From assembly GCF_026262505.1 (NCBI RefSeq), contig NC_067203.1:4030001-4094000 (forward strand): a DNA stretch of 64,000 bases, in the 5' to 3' direction. Below the pieces are notes generated by a model. That model was given only the letters and a program-made list of their open reading frames with translations. It was not told the origin of the DNA and did no database searches. This document shows positions 9,371 through 17,527 of the stretch, piece after piece; position 1 is the first letter of the stretch; the number at the start of each line of letters is the position of its first letter. This DNA comes from Trichomonas vaginalis G3 (Eukaryota; Parabasalia; Trichomonadida; Trichomonadidae). A program made the position numbers and the translations under genes.

Positions 9371-10606
9371 ATGTACAGAATAGATGTTTCAGATTTTTAT
9401 GACTTCCAAGCATTCAGAAATATGTGTCCATTTCGAGACTATAACAAAGCAGTCGAGAATTTGAAACGTTTAGTCATTTATGTCGACTCTGCCCCAGAAT
9501 GTTATGTCATGAAAGAATGGGATGTTGTCTTTAACAAACCTAAAGCGACAATAGTTTCAGAACAAGAATGTAGACAGAAACTTAAGAAAATAAAAGTTGT
9601 ACAAGTTGGAATGAAGATGTTAGATGCTTGGGATATCTTATTGTCAAAGTTAGAAGATTTTTCAGTTCGAGGTATAAAGTTCTATACACCTTCTCCAAAC
9701 TTCTATTCTATCTTCACTGGATATAAATACGAACAAGTAGAATGGAAAGAAAATATTATAGAAGCTTGGTTAGACCATGTCAAAGAAATTATATGCAATG
9801 GAAACGAAAGAGTCTATGAGTATATCTTATGTTGGTTTGCAAACATCTTACAACATCCAAGTGCTAAAAATGAAACTGCTCTCATTATAATTGGAAAACA
9901 AGGAACTGGTAAGAACACATTCTTTACAGATATCTTATGCAAACTGTTAGAAGGTTATTCGAATCCGAATATGACAAACTTAGAAAACATCTGTGGCAAG
10001 TTTAACTCCTCAATAGAGAATATGAAACTTATAGTTTGCAATGAACTTCAAAGTATAGATACAACAAAAGTTTTGAACTCAGATGCTTTGAAGAGTCTTA
10101 TAACAGACAAAGTTGGAGTTGTTGAAAGAAAGTATAAAGACCAAAGAGTTTGTGAAAATGTTGCAAACTTCATTATGGTTTCAAACAATGTTGTTCCGAT
10201 GAAGTTAGAAAGTTCTGACAGAAGATATGTAGTTGTCAGAACGTCAGATTCTCATATGCAAGATACAGAATATTTTGACGACTTAGCAGAAACTTTGACA
10301 TCTGACTTTTACAACCACTTGTTCTCATATTTCATGACATTAGATATTTCAAAGTTCAATCCAAGACAAATTCCACATACCGAAGAAAGACAAACATTGT
10401 TAGAAGCAAACAAGAGTGTATATGAACTGTTCATAGATGAGACTAACTTTGAGTGTTTAGATGAAAGGTCATTGTACGATTCATATAAACAGTATTGTCA
10501 AGAGTATGGTTATATGGCAGCGTCTAAACGAACATTCTTGGCAAATGTCAAAAGTCTTTTAGACATACAGAACGGCGTATATACAAAGAAAAATTTTTAT
10601 GAGTAA
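9371..10606 (+). CDS. SF3/D5-type replicative helicase, without primase domain (E1)
   Basis: A 411-residue protein. Walker A is GKQGTGKNT (about residue 174), Walker B lies in LIVCNELQS, and the SF3 motif C is NFIMVSNNVVP. Downstream an arginine-finger-like region (SDRRYVVVR) is followed by a winged-helix-like C-terminus. The region before the P-loop resembles the D5 N-terminal domain. The same block forms the C-terminal half of the 769-residue E2 protein at 40669-42978. The E1 version lacks the archaeo-eukaryotic primase domain, and I find no separate primase gene in E1. It should unwind element DNA during replication. The frame is intact. Confidence 0.9.
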   Translation: MYRIDVSDFYDFQAFRNMCPFRDYNKAVENLKRLVIYVDSAPECYVMKEWDVVFNKPKATIVSEQECRQKLKKIKVVQVGMKMLDAWDILLSKLEDFSVRGIKFYTPSPNFYSIFTGYKYEQVEWKENIIEAWLDHVKEIICNGNERVYEYILCWFANILQHPSAKNETALIIIGKQGTGKNTFFTDILCKLLEGYSNPNMTNLENICGKFNSSIENMKLIVCNELQSIDTTKVLNSDALKSLITDKVGVVERKYKDQRVCENVANFIMVSNNVVPMKLESSDRRYVVVRTSDSHMQDTEYFDDLAETLTSDFYNHLFSYFMTLDISKFNPRQIPHTEERQTLLEANKSVYELFIDETNFECLDERSLYDSYKQYCQEYGYMAASKRTFLANVKSLLDIQNGVYTKKNFYE

Positions 10607-10642
10607 ATTTTAAAAAAAATCTTTTTTTATCCGATAGAAAAG

Positions 10643-11062
10643 ATGGCAAAATTCATCTCAGTAAATAAGTACATGACAGAAGTCAAAGAAGAACTAGACC
10701 CATTCGCTTATTTGAATGTTTACTTCTACCATTTTGAAAAGTCTTTATTCAGCAAAGTTTGGAACATCGAACCAGTTAAGTTTGCTATTGTGACTAAAAA
10801 TGGTGCGAAATTTGAAGACTTAGACATAGAAGGTTTGTTAACAGTCAAAGAAAATTTTGACAGAAGGTTTTCAAACCTTAAAGAAGGCAAAGCATACAAA
10901 CTTGTTATACCTTATGAACCAAAGAAAGCAGACGACTATGAATATTATGAGTCTAAGATAGTTGAAGTTCAAGGTAAATTGGGTAAAAAGATTTTAGAGT
11001 CTAAGCCAGTGTTTGCTCCTAAAGAGGAAGAGAACATTGACATTGACCCAGAAATGTTCTAA
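10643..11062 (+). CDS. Conserved small element protein of FxxVN family (E1 copy)
   Basis: A 139-residue soluble protein with an acidic tail (EEENIDIDPEMF). It starts after a T-rich box (TTTTTTTATCCGATAGAAAAG). The N-terminal half aligns by eye with the E2 protein at 52258-52737: FISVNKYM versus FVTVNQLM, then an aromatic-rich segment followed by NIEPVKFA versus NIKPIAFA. Two divergent elements retaining it implies a needed function, which I cannot name. Single-stranded DNA binding or virion assembly are possibilities only. Confidence 0.75.
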   Translation: MAKFISVNKYMTEVKEELDPFAYLNVYFYHFEKSLFSKVWNIEPVKFAIVTKNGAKFEDLDIEGLLTVKENFDRRFSNLKEGKAYKLVIPYEPKKADDYEYYESKIVEVQGKLGKKILESKPVFAPKEEENIDIDPEMF

Positions 11063-11078
11063 AAATAAAATTTTATTT

Positions 11079-11537
11079 TTACATGTCAAATTTCTTTTTC
11101 TCTGGAACTGGTTCAGGTTCTTTTTTCTCTTCTTCTACTTTCTTTTCTTTCTTTTCTCTCTTCTTCTTCTTCTTCTCTGGTGGAGTTATGTCAAATTTGG
11201 CGCAACCATATTTATGTAAAAGTTCTTTGTCCTTTAATAGCTCTTCTATTCTGTTTTCTATTTCATCTTCAAGAACAGCGCATGTGTCTTCTTTGCATTC
11301 TAAGAACTTTTGTTGGACTTCATCTTTCCAATCGGTGTCATCTCTGTCAACAAGTCTGTCATTGACAAATTTTAAGACTGCTCTGCTTAATGTTTTATGG
11401 TTCTTGTCATATTCCCAGAAACAGAACTTTAGAACAAATTCACCTTTCTTGTTTACACTATGTAAGATTTTATGGTCGACAGATGTTTTGCTGTCAAAAA
11501 GCTTGTCTCGAATATAGATAGCGAAATCGCTAGACAT
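11079..11537 (-). CDS. Small basic-tailed element protein, unknown
   Basis: A 152-residue protein with a mixed, charged N-terminal domain and a long lysine/glutamate tail (about residues 118-150, including KKKKKKREKKEKK). Such tails often bind nucleic acid, but no domain is recognised. It is convergent with the 10643 gene (17 bp apart) and divergent from the ATPase gene; 36 bp holding an A/T-rich box separate the two starts. The antisense open frame at 11083-11517 is a shadow of this tail. Confidence 0.7.
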   Translation of the reverse strand: MSSDFAIYIRDKLFDSKTSVDHKILHSVNKKGEFVLKFCFWEYDKNHKTLSRAVLKFVNDRLVDRDDTDWKDEVQQKFLECKEDTCAVLEDEIENRIEELLKDKELLHKYGCAKFDITPPEKKKKKREKKEKKVEEEKKEPEPVPEKKKFDM

Positions 11538-11573
11538 TTTCTAAAAGATAAAAATTTTAATTTTTCTAAAAAT

Positions 11574-12449
11574 ATGTTAGAAAAAAAGTTTGCTGACATT
11601 GACAAAAAATTTGAGAATGTTTTAAACAAGAACAAGAGGAAGTTAGAAAATGCTCAGATAAAACCCATACATGAAAAGTTCTTATTTGCTCAGAATGGTA
11701 TAACAGGTCTAATCGCACCACCTGGGTCGGGTAAGACTTTCACTTATCTTAAAATGGCTGCACAACAACAAGAACTAGATGAGAAGAACCCATTCTATGA
11801 GTTAGTTGTTATTTGTTCGACTTCTGGTCAATTTGACCAAACCGTCAATTCGTTCAAAGATATTATAAAGAAGTCTAAGTTAGTATGTATAAAGGATACT
11901 GAGTTGTTAGATTGGATAAAGAAGTACCAAAGAAGAGTTTTGAAGTATAATGCTATAAATGAGTATATAAATTCGAAGTTTAAAGACCCTAATGAGGAAA
12001 TGCAGAGAATATTAGAGAAGAAACACTTCAGAAACAAACAGAAAGAGATAGAATACATTTCGAAGAAATTGCAATCTTACGATTGGAAGACTTACCCTCA
12101 TAGATGTCTTCTTATCTTAGATGACTTTGCTTCTCATCCTTTGCTTAAGAATAGAGAACAAGATATGTGTCGAATTCTTAAGAAGCTCAGACACTTTAAC
12201 ATCTCAGTTGTCATTTGTGTACAGACAGCAAAGAGTTTAAGTAAAGATGTTAAAAGAATACTTACTGACATTATACTTTTCCCTGGATTGTCCGAAGACG
12301 ATTTCATGGAACTTATGAAAGAGTCCATGGCAGGTAAGTTTGACAGACATGAACTATGGGAGAAGTACAAAGTCATACAAGACCCTCATACTTCTTTCAG
12401 AATTCATATCTACGCAAACAAAGTTCAAATTGTAAAAAGTCAAGCTTGA
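11574..12449 (+). CDS. FtsK/HerA-superfamily genome-packaging ATPase (A32-like), E1
   Basis: A 291-residue P-loop ATPase. Walker A is APPGSGKT at residues 48-55, Walker B is CLLILDDF with D183/D184, and a late VVICVQTAKSL strand fits the sensor region. Maverick ATPases of this family pump DNA into preformed capsids. The open frame extends to 11472, but that would overlap the divergent 11537 gene; ATG 11574 follows TTTTTCTAAAAAT and gives a normal N-terminus. The last 13 codons and stop are partly duplicated at about 12880-12901. The frame is intact, whereas the E2 homologue (48807-49614) is broken. Confidence 0.9.
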   Translation: MLEKKFADIDKKFENVLNKNKRKLENAQIKPIHEKFLFAQNGITGLIAPPGSGKTFTYLKMAAQQQELDEKNPFYELVVICSTSGQFDQTVNSFKDIIKKSKLVCIKDTELLDWIKKYQRRVLKYNAINEYINSKFKDPNEEMQRILEKKHFRNKQKEIEYISKKLQSYDWKTYPHRCLLILDDFASHPLLKNREQDMCRILKKLRHFNISVVICVQTAKSLSKDVKRILTDIILFPGLSEDDFMELMKESMAGKFDRHELWEKYKVIQDPHTSFRIHIYANKVQIVKSQA

Positions 12450-12901
12450 AAAATAAAGAGTTTAGTCTTAGTCTGTTGTGGTGCTGGGGCTGTCGGTTCT
12501 TCTGGCTTTGGAAGACATTCAGGAAGAGGAACGTCGGACATTCGTTTGTGTCCTGTCGGATGGAAGAACTTTTTCTGTCGGATGGAAGAACTTTTTCTGT
12601 CGGAAGGAAAAACTTTTTCTGTCGGAAGGAAAAACTTTTTCTGAAGTTCGACCAAAAAGTTCTCAATTTTCGAAAATTTGAATGGTTTACGGACGAACAA
12701 CAGGAAAAATTTTTCCTGTTGTCGGGAATTTTTTTTCCAGTTGTCGGGAAATTTTTTTCCAGTTGTCGGGAAGGACTTGGAATGTCGGAAGGAAGAACTT
12801 GGAATGTCGGAAGGAAGAACTTGGAGTGCCAGAAGGATTTGACAAGACAATTTACCTTATAGAGCTACCTGAGCCATCTGAAGTCAAGCTTGAAAAATAA
12901 A
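12437..12901. repeat. Tandem minisatellite bounded by a duplicated gene end
   Basis: AAGTCAAGCTTGAAAAATAA (end of the ATPase gene, 12437-12456) recurs at 12881-12900. Between them lie head-to-tail units built from GTCGGAWGGAARAACTTTTTCT (about 12565-12640), then GTCGGGAATTTTT-type units (12720-12770) and GTCGGAAGGAAGAACTTGGA units (12785-12830). Several frames stay open because of the repeat period, but none looks like a gene. ACGTCGGACATTCGTTTGTG here (12532) is repeated at about 16770. Confidence 0.8.
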
Positions 12902-12909
12902 TGGTTCAT

Positions 12910-13716
12910 CTACTCTGCTTGTTTGAAGTTGTCAAAATACTCTGTTATTTTTTCCTTTAACAATGGCAAATCTTCTTTGAATGTAAGAATTGTACAACCT
13001 TTAATATCATAGTGTGTTTGAGGTAACGTATCTTGAACTATTTGTTTCACATCTTCATTCGGTGTCATTGAAATCGGTAAGTTTTCGCGATAGAACCAAT
13101 TTCTGTCAGATTTGTAAATCTTAGCAAGGTCGTAAAAGCTTTTGTTGTTTCTTCTGACTAAATGCAACATAACCATATCTTTATCTTCTTCATTTTCCAT
13201 CTCTTCAGTATAAATCATATACTTATAGTTCTTTTCCTTTCCTTTTGGTACCGAACGTGGTATTCTTTTCTGAATGCTTTTGTCTTTTGCTTCAAGCTTG
13301 TTTTCCATCTCTTCACGTTCTTGTCTATGAATTTCATCTAACATCATGAAAATATAACAAGCGTAACGAGGTGAAGCCCACATTGCAACAGCATTTACAA
13401 GAAGTCTATGAACATAATATCCTCTAAAACCAGGAGCCAAATTCTTGCGATTTTCGTACGGAATCTCTACCCTCGGTTTTCCGAGGGTAGCAAACATATG
13501 AGGAAATTCTTCTAAAAGTTCTTTTGTCTGTTGGTTTTCAAACCAATGATATGCTTGCTTTGTAGAACGAAGAGCGTTCAAAATACTTTGCATTTGGTAC
13601 ATATCGTCTTTGACTGAACGAATGAGACGGAGTTGTTTGTTAAACTGTATGTACTCATATTCTTCATTTATAGCTTCATGGACTATAACTGTTGTTGTGT
13701 TCTCTGTTGTTGACAT
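12910..13716 (-). CDS. KilA-N domain protein (E1)
   Basis: A 268-residue protein. The KilA-N-type block spans roughly residues 30-150: a helical start, YHWFENQQTKELLEE, then FRGYYVHRLLVNAVAMWASPRYACYI, the hallmark ending of the domain. A helical, charged segment follows (EIHRQEREEMENKLEAKDK), then a C-terminal domain with MIYTEEMENEEDKDM. KilA-N proteins are DNA-binding accessory proteins of phages and large DNA viruses. The open frame extends 23 codons upstream; ATG 13716 removes an unlikely hydrophobic leader. A perfect 10-bp-stem hairpin sits inside the gene at 13467-13490. A decayed paralogue is at 16137-16728. Confidence 0.85.
   Translation of the reverse strand: MSTTENTTTVIVHEAINEEYEYIQFNKQLRLIRSVKDDMYQMQSILNALRSTKQAYHWFENQQTKELLEEFPHMFATLGKPRVEIPYENRKNLAPGFRGYYVHRLLVNAVAMWASPRYACYIFMMLDEIHRQEREEMENKLEAKDKSIQKRIPRSVPKGKEKNYKYMIYTEEMENEEDKDMVMLHLVRRNNKSFYDLAKIYKSDRNWFYRENLPISMTPNEDVKQIVQDTLPQTHYDIKGCTILTFKEDLPLLKEKITEYFDNFKQAE
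13467..13490. repeat. Perfect intragenic hairpin in the KilA-N gene
   Basis: CTACCCTCGG-TTTT-CCGAGGGTAG: a 10-bp perfect stem with a TTTT loop, GC-rich against the AT-rich surroundings. The paralogous pseudogene has a similar TTTT-loop hairpin at the equivalent place (16498-16520). Confidence 0.85.
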
Positions 13717-13806
13717 ATCTGTCTTTATATTCCGGATAAAAAAATAAATAAAAATAAAACTAACTTTATTTTTTCTATCTTTCACAAAAGACCAAAAATA
13801 AACGCT

Positions 13807-14418
13807 TTACATGTATTTTTCAGCAACTTCGTCAAATAATTTTATAGCTTTATCTATCTCATCCACTTCAAACGTTTCTTTACCTTTTATGGGAGCACCA
13901 TACATTTTCTCAAACTTTTCAAGTAGTTCTGTTTCAGCAGCTCTCATATCGTTAACGAACACAACCTTGACTCTATTGACTGTACTGTCTATCTTTGAGT
14001 TATATTATATGTTTCCTATCTTATATCTCTTTGTATTGAAGTCCTTCGGTTTCTGAACGATGTAAAGTAAGCCTTCACTGCAACGTTCCGTATCGAATGA
14101 ACCATATGTTATGAAGTTATATCCAACAACTGGGTCTAACCATAACAAAAACTATTGGTATAAGACTTTTGTCTATAAGATATGCTGTAGTTCCATAGAA
14201 TCTTACCGATATCATAAGCCTAGGATTTCTTGTCAAAATTTTCTGACTAGAAGCAGTTCTAACCCAGTCGTGGGATGTTTTCTTTCCAAATGGAGATATA
14301 ATGTCTGACAAGAATATTTGTTTATTTCTTTGAGTATCTTACGTTTAAATCACCAATTCTAACCAATTTAGTGTTATTGTCTATCTTTTTAACTGTTTTC
14401 AAACTCAGTGTTTGTCAT
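13807..14418 (-). pseudogene. Decayed element gene, unknown family
   Basis: Leftward coding remnants in shifting frames. They begin at an ATG (14416-14418) preceded by the T-rich box with GTAAGAACAGAA, include LVRIGDLNVRYSK near the start, then FITYGSFDTERCSEGLLYIV, and end with an intact helical piece starting NDMRAAETELLEKFEKMYG and stopping at 13807. At least four frame changes or stops. The product is not recognised. The same GTAAGAACAGAA leader precedes the KilA-N remnant at 16728. Confidence 0.55.
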
Positions 14419-14449
14419 TTCTGTTCTTACATACAAAATAAAAAAATAA

Positions 14450-14730
14450 ATAAAAATAATGTTTATGTTAGAATGTTAGATCTAACATGTTTCTAACATG
14501 TTTCTAACATGGTCTAAAACAACATAAAATTCATGAAATTTCATACGGAATTCAGCAAAAATAATGTTTATGTTAGAATGTTAGATCTAACATGTTTTCT
14601 AACATGTTTTCTAACATGGTCTAAAACATACAAAACTCATGAAATTTCATACGGAATTCAGCAAAAATAATGTTTATGTTAGAATGTTAGATCTAACATG
14701 TTTTCTAACATGTTTTCTAACATAACTATT
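14450..14730. repeat. Three tandem units of about 105 bp with palindromic core
   Basis: Units begin at about 14461, 14565 and 14672. Each has AATGTTTATGTTAGAATG, the palindrome GTTAGATCTAAC, one or two TTTCTAACATG half-sites, and a TTCATGAAATTTCATACGG spacer. Related copies occur at 2697-2743 and, inverted, at 15735-16035. Confidence 0.85.
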
Positions 14731-14820
14731 TACAAGCGTTTTACATGGTATAATGTTTGCGATGGTTCATGACTCTAAACAGTTTCGTAGCTTCAATTCT
14801 TCTTTTAGTACATCGAATGT

Positions 14821-15123
14821 TTAACTATGCCGAAGGTTTCTTATATACTTCTTCTTGACGTCAGATAATAGGAAATCGTCAGCAGTTGGATAGTTTTTGT
14901 TCAGAAATTCTAACATGTTCATTTTATCTTCTGCTGGTTTTTCTGCTTCTTTCTTTAAATCTGCATAGTCGTTTCGCATACGTTCTATCTCTTTGACGGA
15001 GTAGTTATATTTCCTCATTGCTGCTTTACATTTTGAACATTGCGGATTCATTTTTGCGTTATATTCTGAAACCTTACCTGCTAAAACAACTAAGGCGTCA
15101 ATGGTTTTCTTCATCTCGAACAT
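14821..15123 (-). CDS. Hypothetical helical protein with CxxC, possibly 3' part of a split gene
   Basis: A 100-residue helical protein with CSKCKAAMRKYNYS (residues about 29-42), a possible metal-binding or structural pair. A basic continuation (KRRIEATKLFRVMNHRKHYTM, in another frame down to about 14743) suggests the present C-terminus results from a frameshift. It starts 8 bp after the stop of the gene at 15132, so the two may be an operon-like pair or pieces of one older gene. Not recognised. Confidence 0.5.
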   Translation of the reverse strand: MFEMKKTIDALVVLAGKVSEYNAKMNPQCSKCKAAMRKYNYSVKEIERMRNDYADLKKEAEKPAEDKMNMLEFLNKNYPTADDFLLSDVKKKYIRNLRHS

Positions 15124-15131
15124 AGCGGGTC

Positions 15132-15644
15132 TTATTTGTTCGTTCCATACCTTACCCTACTATCTTTATCTCTTATTTCCCAAACACATTTTGCAACTAA
15201 CGAAACAAAGTTGTCGTAGGTCTTAAACTCCCCAGATTTGTATATGTCAGAGATGTTCTTATATACCATGTCGCAATCTTTGTCCATAACTTTATGGTTG
15301 CAATGAAATCCTAGAAACTCATAGTTTACCTTTCGTATGAACTTCTTTATTTCTACTGAGTCAGTTGCTTTGACTTCTATTTCGTCAAATTCTGGAATAG
15401 TAAGCTTTTGTTGTTGGATTTCAGGAAGTTTAGGTAGATGGTCAATAATATCCTGCATTTCATAAAGATATTCTTCATCTGTTTCATCTTTTGCAGTGCA
15501 ATCTAAATCTCCTTGGAGAAGTTCTTGCTTTATCTTCTGGATTTCTGTTTCGAAAGTATATGAAGAAGGAATGAAGCTTTTCATCTCTACTAACATTGAA
15601 GTTGGGTTCATGACTAACGAGTTTGGTGCTGTAGTTGCTAACAT
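15132..15644 (-). CDS. Hypothetical acidic element protein
   Basis: A 170-residue soluble protein with an acidic middle (DETDEEYLYEMQDIID) and a folded C-terminal half (VNYEFLGFHCNHKVMDKDCDMVYKN). Not recognised. The start is preceded by TATTTTTATTGTAAGAAC, the element's T-rich box plus GTAAGAAC leader shared with 14418 and 16728. The next leftward frame starts 8 bp beyond its stop. Confidence 0.6.
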   Translation of the reverse strand: MLATTAPNSLVMNPTSMLVEMKSFIPSSYTFETEIQKIKQELLQGDLDCTAKDETDEEYLYEMQDIIDHLPKLPEIQQQKLTIPEFDEIEVKATDSVEIKKFIRKVNYEFLGFHCNHKVMDKDCDMVYKNISDIYKSGEFKTYDNFVSLVAKCVWEIRDKDSRVRYGTNK

Positions 15645-15689
15645 GTTCTTACAATAAAAATAAAAAATATTTTTTTAAAAAAAACTAAC

Positions 15690-16070
15690 TTTATTTTTTA
15701 TTTCGGGAAAATTCATGAAAATTCAAGAGTTTTAGACCATGTTAGAAAACGTGTTAGAAAACATGTTAGATCTAACATTCTAACATAAATTATATTTTTG
15801 GTGTAAAATTCATGAAAATTCAAGAGTTTTAGACCATGTTAGAAAACGTGTTAGAAAAACATGTTAGATCTAACATTCTAACATAAATTATATTTTGGGT
15901 CATTTACGCTCATTCCGATGAAGAAGTCTTGACAAACATTTATGAAGAAGTCTTGACAAAACATTTACGAAGAAGTCCATGAAAAATTCAAGAGGGTAGA
16001 AAAGAGGTAGAAGACAGGTTAGATCTAACCTTCTACCCTAAAATATATTTTTGTCGAAAAAAAATGGTTC
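15690..16070. repeat. Inverted-orientation copies of the GTTAGATCTAAC array
   Basis: Two units (about 15735-15785 and 15832-15885) with ATGTTAGATCTAACAT preceded by spaced ATGTTAGAAAA half-sites, then a diverged third unit at about 16005-16040 (GGTTAGATCTAACC). Between them are copies of GAAGAAGTCTTGACAAA, the inverse of the repeat near 2590-2800. TGGGTCATTTACGCTCAT (15897-15914) is the inverse of the motif at about 2668-2685, which also occurs in E2 near 40338. Confidence 0.8.
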
Positions 16071-16136
16071 ATTTACTCACAATATTTTTGTACAAAACGA
16101 CCCCAAACTTTTAACTTCTTTCTGCAGCTTCTAATG

Positions 16137-16728
16137 TTATCTTAGCGAGTTCATATTCTCTAAATTCTCTCTTAAATCTTCTTGTTCCCATTGGTCTAGT
16201 TCGTATGGAGAATCTCTATAACCAGAACATATCTCACGTTCATGTTCTATTTGTTTTTCATGCATTTTTCTAACTTCTTCTTCAAACAAAGGTTTTGCAT
16301 TCTCTACTGTATCTTCAAGTTCTTCTTCATCTAACTTCTCATGAACTTTCTTGTCTATGGAGTCCATAATTTTCCAACTGCTATACAATATTTGGAGAAG
16401 CCCACATTGCAATATAGTTTACGAGTCTGGGTCTACATACATTCCTCTAACCTGTTTGATTTCATCCGGAATTCCTGCATGAACTTTGTATAAAAAGCAA
16501 CCCCCGTTTTCCGCGGGTTGGTATATTCTTCACAAAATGCCTTAAAATACTCTTCCCAGGACTTATTTTCCAACAACCTTCTAAAGTCTTTCCTAAACTG
16601 CTGACACATCTTTGTTGCATTTATATAACCATCCTTGTCTCTACGTAAGACTTCAATACCGTTGTAAGTGCCTTTGTGAATGTTTCGCCATTAGATTTGT
16701 TCGTGAACGTTTTTGCTTCGACTGACAT
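16137..16728 (-). pseudogene. Decayed KilA-N domain gene
   Basis: Leftward remnants start at ATG 16726-16728 after the GTAAGAACAGAA leader. In shifting frames they show the classic KilA-N start (GIEVLRRDKDGYINATKMCQQF), then a short LVNYIAMWASP-like end, then a helical charged tail (KVHEKLDEEELEDTVENAKPLFEEEVRKM) open from 16412 to 16137. Several frameshifts and stops. It is a diverged paralogue of the intact gene at 12910-13716. Confidence 0.75.
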
Positions 16729-16810
16729 TTCTGTTCTTACAATAAAAATAAAAAAATATTTTTGGTGGGACGTCGGACATTCGTTTGTGGCTTAAACCGT
16801 CGGACCACAA

Positions 16811-17146
16811 CGATAAAAATCTCTGCTACTAGCAGTACTGCTACTGACAGTAGCAGTACTTTTACTGACAGTAGCAGTACTTTTTCTGACAGTAGCAGTA
16901 CTTTTACTGACAGTAGCAGTAACTTTTACTGACAGTAGCAGTACTTTTACTGACAGTAGCAGTACTTTTACTGACAGTAGCAGTACTTTATCGTCGAAAA
17001 CCCTCTCAAATTTTCCTTTTTACTGCAACTAGCAGTACTTTTACTGACAGTAGCAGTACTTTTTCTGACAGTAGCAGTACTTTTACTGACAGTAGCAATA
17101 CTTTTACTGACAGTAGCAGTACTGCTAGTAGCAGAGATTTTTATCG
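16811..17146. repeat. Fold-back minisatellite with 28-bp perfect inverted ends
   Basis: The 28 bases at 16811-16838 (starting CGATAAAAATCTCTGCTACT) are exactly the reverse complement of 17119-17146. Between them are two tandem arrays of a 21-bp unit, ACTTTTACTGACAGTAGCAGT: about eight copies at 16839-16995 and about five at 17040-17120, separated by a unique spacer. The unit contains the near-palindrome CTACTGACAGTAG. This looks like a MITE-like or fold-back insertion, not a CRISPR, since there are no distinct spacers. Confidence 0.9.
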
Positions 17147-17149
17147 TCC

Positions 17150-17329
17150 AACTTTACAAATGTAAACTTATATCGTTCTATTTTCTTCACTAGGGTCTAA
17201 CACCAAAGTAACCTTACAAATGTAAACTCCTATCGTTCTATTTTCTTCACTAGGGTCTAACACCAAAGTAACCTTACAAATGTAAACTTATATCGTTCTA
17301 TTTTCTTCACTAGGGTCTAACACCAAAGT
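17150..17329. repeat. Three tandem 60-bp repeats
   Basis: Units start at 17150, 17210 and 17270 and are almost identical. Each contains TTACAAATGTAAA (palindromic) and CACTAGGGTCTAACACCAAAG. No reading frame is maintained by design. It sits between the fold-back minisatellite and the tRNA-like unit. Confidence 0.95.
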
Positions 17330-17373
17330 AACGCTATGTACATGAAATTTCACTGCATAAAAGGAAAAAACCT

Positions 17374-17447
17374 GCGCGAATCGGGATTTGAACCGAGGTC
17401 TTCGACGCCTTTAACGAGGTAGCCCATACCACTGAGCTATGAGCCGC
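17374..17447 (-). tRNA. tRNA-like Pol III gene or degenerate tRNA (anticodon uncertain)
   Basis: On the minus strand a 74-nt segment carries a good A box (TAGCTCAGTGGTATG), a good B box (GGTTCAAATCC) and a T6 terminator a few bases downstream (17365-17370). The D arm pairs (GCTC/GGGC). The acceptor strands pair only for the outer three positions, the T stem is one base out of register (TCGG/CCGA with an 8-nt loop) and the anticodon arm pairs poorly, with TTAA in the loop region. Either a decaying tRNA, perhaps Leu-like, or a tRNA-derived Pol III RNA. It lies inside E1, between repeats and the 17528 gene. Confidence 0.5.
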
Positions 17448-17527
17448 TTGCATATTCACAAAAATAAATTGTTTTCATGAGTTTTCTACGATGTTAGAAA
17501 AAATGTTATTTTCTAATATCTTCACAT

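Noticed and set aside
11083-11517. Rightward 144-codon frame rich in F and S
   Set aside because: Exact antisense of the lysine/glutamate-rich gene at 11079-11537.
12356-12900. Several overlapping open frames on both strands (about 60-170 codons)
   Set aside because: They arise from the tandem GTCGGAAGGAA repeats; no start context and low-complexity translation.
17150-17329. Introns (TCTAACACCAAAG resembling the trichomonad acceptor motif)
   Set aside because: No GTATGT-type donor at a suitable distance and no coding sequence on either side.
16811-17335. CRISPR-like array
   Set aside because: Repeats are 21 and 60 bp head-to-tail without unique spacers, in a eukaryotic element; no cas genes.
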